This document shows, in pieces, positions 6,104 to 9,524 of a stretch of DNA of 9,524 bases (position 1 is the first letter of the stretch; each line of letters starts with the position of its first letter). The notes beneath the pieces were generated by a model. It worked only from the letters and a program-made list of their open reading frames with translations. It ran no database searches and was not told the DNA's origin. The DNA is from DATLEX01 sp035525045 (GTDB taxonomy: Bacteria; Acidobacteriota; Thermoanaerobaculia; Gp7-AA8), in NCBI GenBank assembly GCA_035525045.1, contig DATLEX010000009.1:1-9524 (forward strand). Reading direction: 5' to 3'. The position numbers and the translations under genes were made by a program.

Positions 6104-6630
6104 GCGAGCGAGTCGTGACACAGATGTACCGATTTCTCCTCCTGCTGACCGCGATGGGCATCCTCGTGACCGCCACCGTGCTGGCGCAGACCGCCGTTCC
6201 TGCCGATCCGCCCGCCGACACGGCCGGCACCAGCGTGCAGCAGGCGCTCGAGGAGATCCTGGAGGAGCCGGTCGGAGCCGACACCTATCGCTACGATCCG
6301 CAGGGGCGCCGCGATCCCTTCCAGTCGCTGGTCGGGCCCGCCCCCCGCGTGCAGCCGGGGCAACGCCCTCCCGGCGTGCCCGGTTTCCTCATCGACGAGA
6401 TGAAGCTGCAGGGCGTGGTCAAGACCAAGCAAGGGATGGTGGCCATGGTCGCCGGTCCGGACAACAAGGGGCATCTGATCCGCGTGGGAGACAAGGTCCT
6501 CGATGGCGAGGTGATTCGCATTACGCCCTCCTCCGTCGTCTTTCGGCAGGAGGTCAACGATCCGACTCGAATCGAGCGGTACCGTGAGGTGGTCAAGGAT
6601 CTGGCCCCGCCATCGGAGCGAAGGGGATAG
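6100..6630 (+). CDS. pilP: Type IV pilus assembly protein PilP
   Basis: PilP is a periplasmic protein that connects the PilN/PilO complex to the N-terminal domains of the secretin PilQ. I start it at ATG 6100 (176 residues), which overlaps the pilO stop as ATGA; ATG 6124 is a possible alternative that would shorten the n-region by eight residues. Residues about 10-29 form a hydrophobic signal segment ending VLAQ. A disordered linker contains the typical RYDPQGRRDPFQSL (61-74), the conserved PilN/PilO-contact region. A beta-sandwich homology domain follows (about 95-165) with LIDEMKLQGVVKTKQGMV and LIRVGDKVLDGEVIRI. The oddity is that the protein has no cysteine at all, so it cannot be lipidated as PilP usually is. 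It is either cleaved and soluble or kept as a membrane anchor. Confidence 0.93.
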   Translation: MSERVVTQMYRFLLLLTAMGILVTATVLAQTAVPADPPADTAGTSVQQALEEILEEPVGADTYRYDPQGRRDPFQSLVGPAPRVQPGQRPPGVPGFLIDEMKLQGVVKTKQGMVAMVAGPDNKGHLIRVGDKVLDGEVIRITPSSVVFRQEVNDPTRIERYREVVKDLAPPSERRG

Positions 6631-6659
6631 CACGCCGGGGTGAGGTTCAGGGGCTGCGT

Positions 6660-6665
6660 GGAGGG
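6660..6665 (+). promoter_or_regulatory. Ribosome binding site supporting the pilQ start at 6670
   Basis: GGAGGG lies 4 nt before ATG 6670. It is the best Shine-Dalgarno match among the three possible pilQ starts (GTG 6640, ATG 6670, ATG 6685) and is used to choose the start. AAGGTGGG before 6685 is weaker. Confidence 0.5.
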
Positions 6666-6669
6666 TGAG

Positions 6670-9138
6670 ATGAAGGTGGGAAGTATGAGTTCAGGCAAGC
6701 GAACCCTGCTGGTGACGGCGGTAATGCTGCTGGCCGCGAATAGCGCGCACGCAGGTTTCTGGAAGTCGCGGAAGTCGCAGGATGCAGCCGCCACCAAGCC
6801 CGCGGCCGCCCTTTCGATGGCGCTCACGGCCGTGGAGCTCGGCTCGTCCCGAGTGACTCTTCGGACCAGTGGGACTCCGGCATACACCTCATACAGCCCG
6901 GCGCCCGATGTCTTCGTCATCGACCTGACCGATACTGAGCGCCCGGCCGCCCTGGAGATGCCCGCATCGCTTCCCGGCGGCCTGGCATCGATCTCGGCCG
7001 AAGAGGTCGTGGAGATGGGCAGCCGTCTGACTCGCGTCACGTTCCGTTTCACCGCTCCCTTCGCGCCCGAGATCTCCGCCGCCGACAAGGCCGTTCTGGT
7101 CCTGCTGCCGGAGATCGTCGAGGCGCCGGTCGTGGTGGAGAGCATCCCCGAGCCGGCCGCGGAGCTGGCCGTGATCGAGGAATCGCCGCGGCCCGAGCCG
7201 CCGGCGGCGAAGGTGAGCGAGCTCCCGCCCGCCCCAAGCCTGCCGCGAGCGAAGAGCGTCCGCATGGTCGAGACCAGCGGCGCGGGTGAGGCGCTCCGCG
7301 TGACGATCCGCGGCGACGGCTCGTTCGCCTACAACGTTTTCCGTCTCGAGAATCCCGCACGCCTGGTGGTCGACCTGCAGGGCGTGAGGAACTCGGTCAA
7401 GAAGTCCTCCCTCGAGGTCAACAGCGGCGCCGTGCAGCGCGTCCGCGTCGGGCAGTTCAAGGGCGGGGCCGATCCGGTGGCGCGCGTGGTGATCGATCTG
7501 GCCGGCAAGCCGGACTACGCCGTCACCCCCAACGGCAATCGCCTGGAGGTCGCCTTCGGCGCGGCCGCCGCGGAAGCGCGGCAGGCCGTCCCGCAGTTCA
7601 CGGCCGCCGTTGCGGAGCCGCCGATGGCGGAGCCGCCCGTCGCGGAGGCCAGGCCCGCCCCGGCGGCGGCACGGCCGCCCCAGCCGGCTGCGTCGATCGA
7701 GGAGATCCCCACCGTCGCGGAGAACGCCGGATGGAACATGCCGCCGGCCACGACCGGGGGTGCCCGGCAGGTGATCAACTCGCCGTACGACCAGGTCGCG
7801 CCGGTGACGCCGCCGCGCACCATGGCGCCCCAGCCGAGTCAGATGGGGGAGAACGTCTTCGACGAGGCCTTGAACCAGGCGCAGCCGACGCCCGTCATCG
7901 CCGGCGCGCGAACCCTGAGCGGCACGCAGCGCGTCTTCACCGGCGACCCGATCTCGCTGGCCCTCAAGGATGCCGACATCAAGGACGTCCTGCGCACCTT
8001 CGCGCAATTGACCGGTCTGAACATCGCCGTCGACCCGCAGGTGAGAGGGACGGTGACGGTCGACTTCGTGGACGTGCCGTGGGACCAGGCCCTCGATCTG
8101 ATCCTCCGCCAGAACGGGCTGACCTACGTTCTGGAAGGGAACGTGATGCGCGTGGGGACGATCGATCGTCTCGCCGCGGAGACGGCTTCTTCCCGCCGCC
8201 TGGCCGAGGAAGAGCGGCTGAACGTGCCGTTGACCACCCTCGGCTTCAAGCTCTCCTATGCCCGGGCCCCAGACGTGGCCGGGCTGCTCCGCGACCTCGC
8301 CTCGCCGCGGGCGCGGATCATCGTCGACGCCCGCACCAATCAGTTGATCATCAGCGAGATTCCGCAGTTCCTGGAGACGATGCGGAACCTGATCGACACG
8401 GTCGACATCCCGAATCGCCAGGTGGTCATCGAGGCGCGGGTGGTGGAGACCACCAAGACCTTCACCAGGGCCTACGGTTTCGAGTGGAACCTGGGCGGCA
8501 CGCTGGACCCGGCCCTCGGGACGGGGACCGGTCTGATCTTCCCGAACCGGATCGGTTTCACCGGCGGTCCGTTCAGCTTCACCGGCGGCGCCGGCCCGGT
8601 GCTGGGGCTGAGCCTGGTGGACGTGCTCGGCACGTTCACCCTCGACCTGGCCCTGCACGCCTCGGAGAGCGAAGGCCTGGTGCGGGTCATCTCCGCGCCG
8701 AAGGTGACCACCCAGGACAACCACGCCGCCATGATCCAAAGCGGGATCCAGATCCCGTATCAGACCCGGGTCAACTTCACCACCACGATCAACTACATCG
8801 ACGCCACGCTGCAGCTGTCGGTCACCCCGCAGATCACCGAGGCGGGGACGATCATCATGGACATCCAGGTGCAGAAGACGACGCCGGGGGCGCCGATCGA
8901 AGGGGCGGCGGGAACGCCGCTCTCCACGCGGCAGGCGAGCACGCGGGTGATGGTGCGGGACGGCGGGACGGCCGTGATCGGCGGCATCTATCAGGCCAGC
9001 GATGACGACAGCCAGTCGCGCATCCCGATCCTGGGACAGATCCCGGTTCTGGGAGCGCTGTTCCGCTCCAATTCGAGGAGAACGCAGCACGACGAGCTGC
9101 TCATCTTCATTACGCCTCGCATCGTGAGGGGTACGTAG
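6670..9138 (+). CDS. pilQ: Type IV pilus secretin PilQ
   Basis: PilQ forms the outer-membrane ring through which the pilus passes. With ATG 6670 it has 822 residues. A basic n-region is followed by LLVTAVMLLAANSAHA|G, a signal peptide. Two peptidoglycan-binding AMIN-type domains follow: about 51-147, divergent, and about 196-296, clear, with RLENPARLVVDLQGV. A long Pro/Ala-rich linker (about 297-410) includes a short repeat of AEPP units at 7612-7650. The secretin/TonB short N-terminal domain (about 424-495) contains VTVDFVDVPWDQALDLIL. One NolW-type domain (about 523-590) carries IIVDARTNQLIISEIP. The secretin core runs to the C-terminus, with VRVISAPKVTTQDNHAAMI, GTAVIGGIYQ and the closing DELLIFITPRIV. 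It is complete, 39 bp after pilP, with no terminator in between. GTG 6640 and ATG 6685 remain possible starts. Confidence 0.95.
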   Translation: MKVGSMSSGKRTLLVTAVMLLAANSAHAGFWKSRKSQDAAATKPAAALSMALTAVELGSSRVTLRTSGTPAYTSYSPAPDVFVIDLTDTERPAALEMPASLPGGLASISAEEVVEMGSRLTRVTFRFTAPFAPEISAADKAVLVLLPEIVEAPVVVESIPEPAAELAVIEESPRPEPPAAKVSELPPAPSLPRAKSVRMVETSGAGEALRVTIRGDGSFAYNVFRLENPARLVVDLQGVRNSVKKSSLEVNSGAVQRVRVGQFKGGADPVARVVIDLAGKPDYAVTPNGNRLEVAFGAAAAEARQAVPQFTAAVAEPPMAEPPVAEARPAPAAARPPQPAASIEEIPTVAENAGWNMPPATTGGARQVINSPYDQVAPVTPPRTMAPQPSQMGENVFDEALNQAQPTPVIAGARTLSGTQRVFTGDPISLALKDADIKDVLRTFAQLTGLNIAVDPQVRGTVTVDFVDVPWDQALDLILRQNGLTYVLEGNVMRVGTIDRLAAETASSRRLAEEERLNVPLTTLGFKLSYARAPDVAGLLRDLASPRARIIVDARTNQLIISEIPQFLETMRNLIDTVDIPNRQVVIEARVVETTKTFTRAYGFEWNLGGTLDPALGTGTGLIFPNRIGFTGGPFSFTGGAGPVLGLSLVDVLGTFTLDLALHASESEGLVRVISAPKVTTQDNHAAMIQSGIQIPYQTRVNFTTTINYIDATLQLSVTPQITEAGTIIMDIQVQKTTPGAPIEGAAGTPLSTRQASTRVMVRDGGTAVIGGIYQASDDDSQSRIPILGQIPVLGALFRSNSRRTQHDELLIFITPRIVRGT

Positions 9139-9182
9139 CCTTCGAGGGACACCGTGGGAGTGAAGCGAGGGACGGAGGTCGC

Positions 9183-9524
9183 ATGAAGTTCAAGACGAAA
9201 ACATGGATGCGCGGGGCGCTGATGATCGCGATCGCGGCGGTCTCGTTCTCCTGCACCAACGAGTTCACGCGCAGCGCGGCGCCGGTCGAGCTTCTCGTGA
9301 CCAACACGCAGGAACTGCAGATCATCGATCTGGCCGGGGATCCTCCCGGGCGGACCGAATGTCAGGGCACCATCGGGGAGATCATCCTGCGGGCGATCCT
9401 CAAGGCGCCCACGCCGACGGTCGATCAGCGATTCAACGACGTCCGGGTGACGCGTTACCGCGTCTCCTACGTCCGCACCGACGGCGGCACGCTGGTGCCG
9501 GCGCCCTTCGTCCGCTCGGTCGAC
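9183..9524 (+). CDS. Unrecognised exported protein, probable lipoprotein (partial, C-terminus missing)
   Basis: The first 114 residues are present before the window ends. The ATG at 9183 has GGAGG 4 nt upstream. The N-terminus MKFKTKTWMRGALMIAIAAV is a signal sequence leading to SFSC with Cys24. Serine at -1 suits lipidation, but serine at -3 is not the usual Leu/Val, so lipoprotein status is likely rather than certain. The mature part looks beta-rich (VELLVTNTQELQIIDLAG, then VRVTRYRVSYVRTDGG) and has one further Cys at 60. I recognise no family. It starts 44 bp after pilQ on the same strand without an intervening terminator, so it is probably co-transcribed with the pilus genes. An outer-membrane accessory or secretin-related role is possible but is only guilt by association. 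Confidence 0.75.
   Translation, partial: MKFKTKTWMRGALMIAIAAVSFSCTNEFTRSAAPVELLVTNTQELQIIDLAGDPPGRTECQGTIGEIILRAILKAPTPTVDQRFNDVRVTRYRVSYVRTDGGTLVPAPFVRSVD

Noticed and set aside
6889..9090. Long open frame on the minus strand opposite pilQ (733 codons)
   Set aside because: It is Arg/His/Gly/Asp-rich, matches nothing I recognise, and mirrors the codon bias of pilQ, so it is a shadow frame.
1..9524. tRNA or rRNA genes, CRISPR arrays, insertion sequences, phage genes
   Set aside because: No tRNA- or rRNA-like stretch, regular spaced repeats, transposase or integrase motifs were seen on either strand.

Overview
The window is high-GC DNA (roughly 60-65 % by eye) from a Gram-negative bacterium. 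The evidence is a complete set of type IVa pilus alignment genes ending in an outer-membrane secretin, plus at least one lipoprotein signal sequence. The gene content suggests Acidobacteriota or one of the former deltaproteobacterial phyla, probably a free-living or metagenome-derived strain. No 16S rRNA or other decisive marker is present, so the phylum is a guess.

Layout. (1) Positions 1-875, minus strand: a short operon-like pair. It consists of a small exported membrane-anchored protein of the PA2779/DUF6627 type (510-875), a GC-rich hairpin with a T-run, and a truncated lipoprotein resembling the PA2778-family C39-like cysteine peptidases (1-434, continuing off the left edge). (2) 876-1030: divergent intergenic region. 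(3) 1031-3205, plus strand: a complete bifunctional (p)ppGpp synthetase/hydrolase of the Rel/SpoT type. (4) 3206-3323: convergent intergenic gap filled by a roughly 95-bp, nearly perfect palindrome. (5) 3324-3518, minus strand: rpmB (ribosomal protein L28, zinc-cysteine form) with a clear sigma-70-type promoter at 3551-3579. (6) 3519-3743: divergent regulatory region between rpmB and the pilus operon, with a TTGACA box facing pilM. (7) 3744-9138, plus strand: pilM-pilN-pilO-pilP-pilQ, tightly packed with 4-bp overlaps at pilM/pilN and pilO/pilP. (8) 9183 to the right edge: the start of an unrecognised, probably lipidated exported protein that follows pilQ in the same direction.

How the parts fit. 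PilM (cytoplasmic, actin-like) is expected to bind the N-terminal tail of PilN. PilN and PilO form the inner-membrane coiled-coil pair. PilP links these to PilQ, the secretin through which the pilus leaves the cell. The downstream exported protein may belong to the same assembly, but nothing in its sequence proves that. Rel and L28 are housekeeping genes with no visible functional tie to the pilus.

Most of the window is conserved and well understood. No clearly new system is visible. The items most worth a second look are the small exported protein/C39-like peptidase pair, the long palindrome at 3216-3310, the lack of a lipidation cysteine in PilP, and the unknown protein after pilQ.
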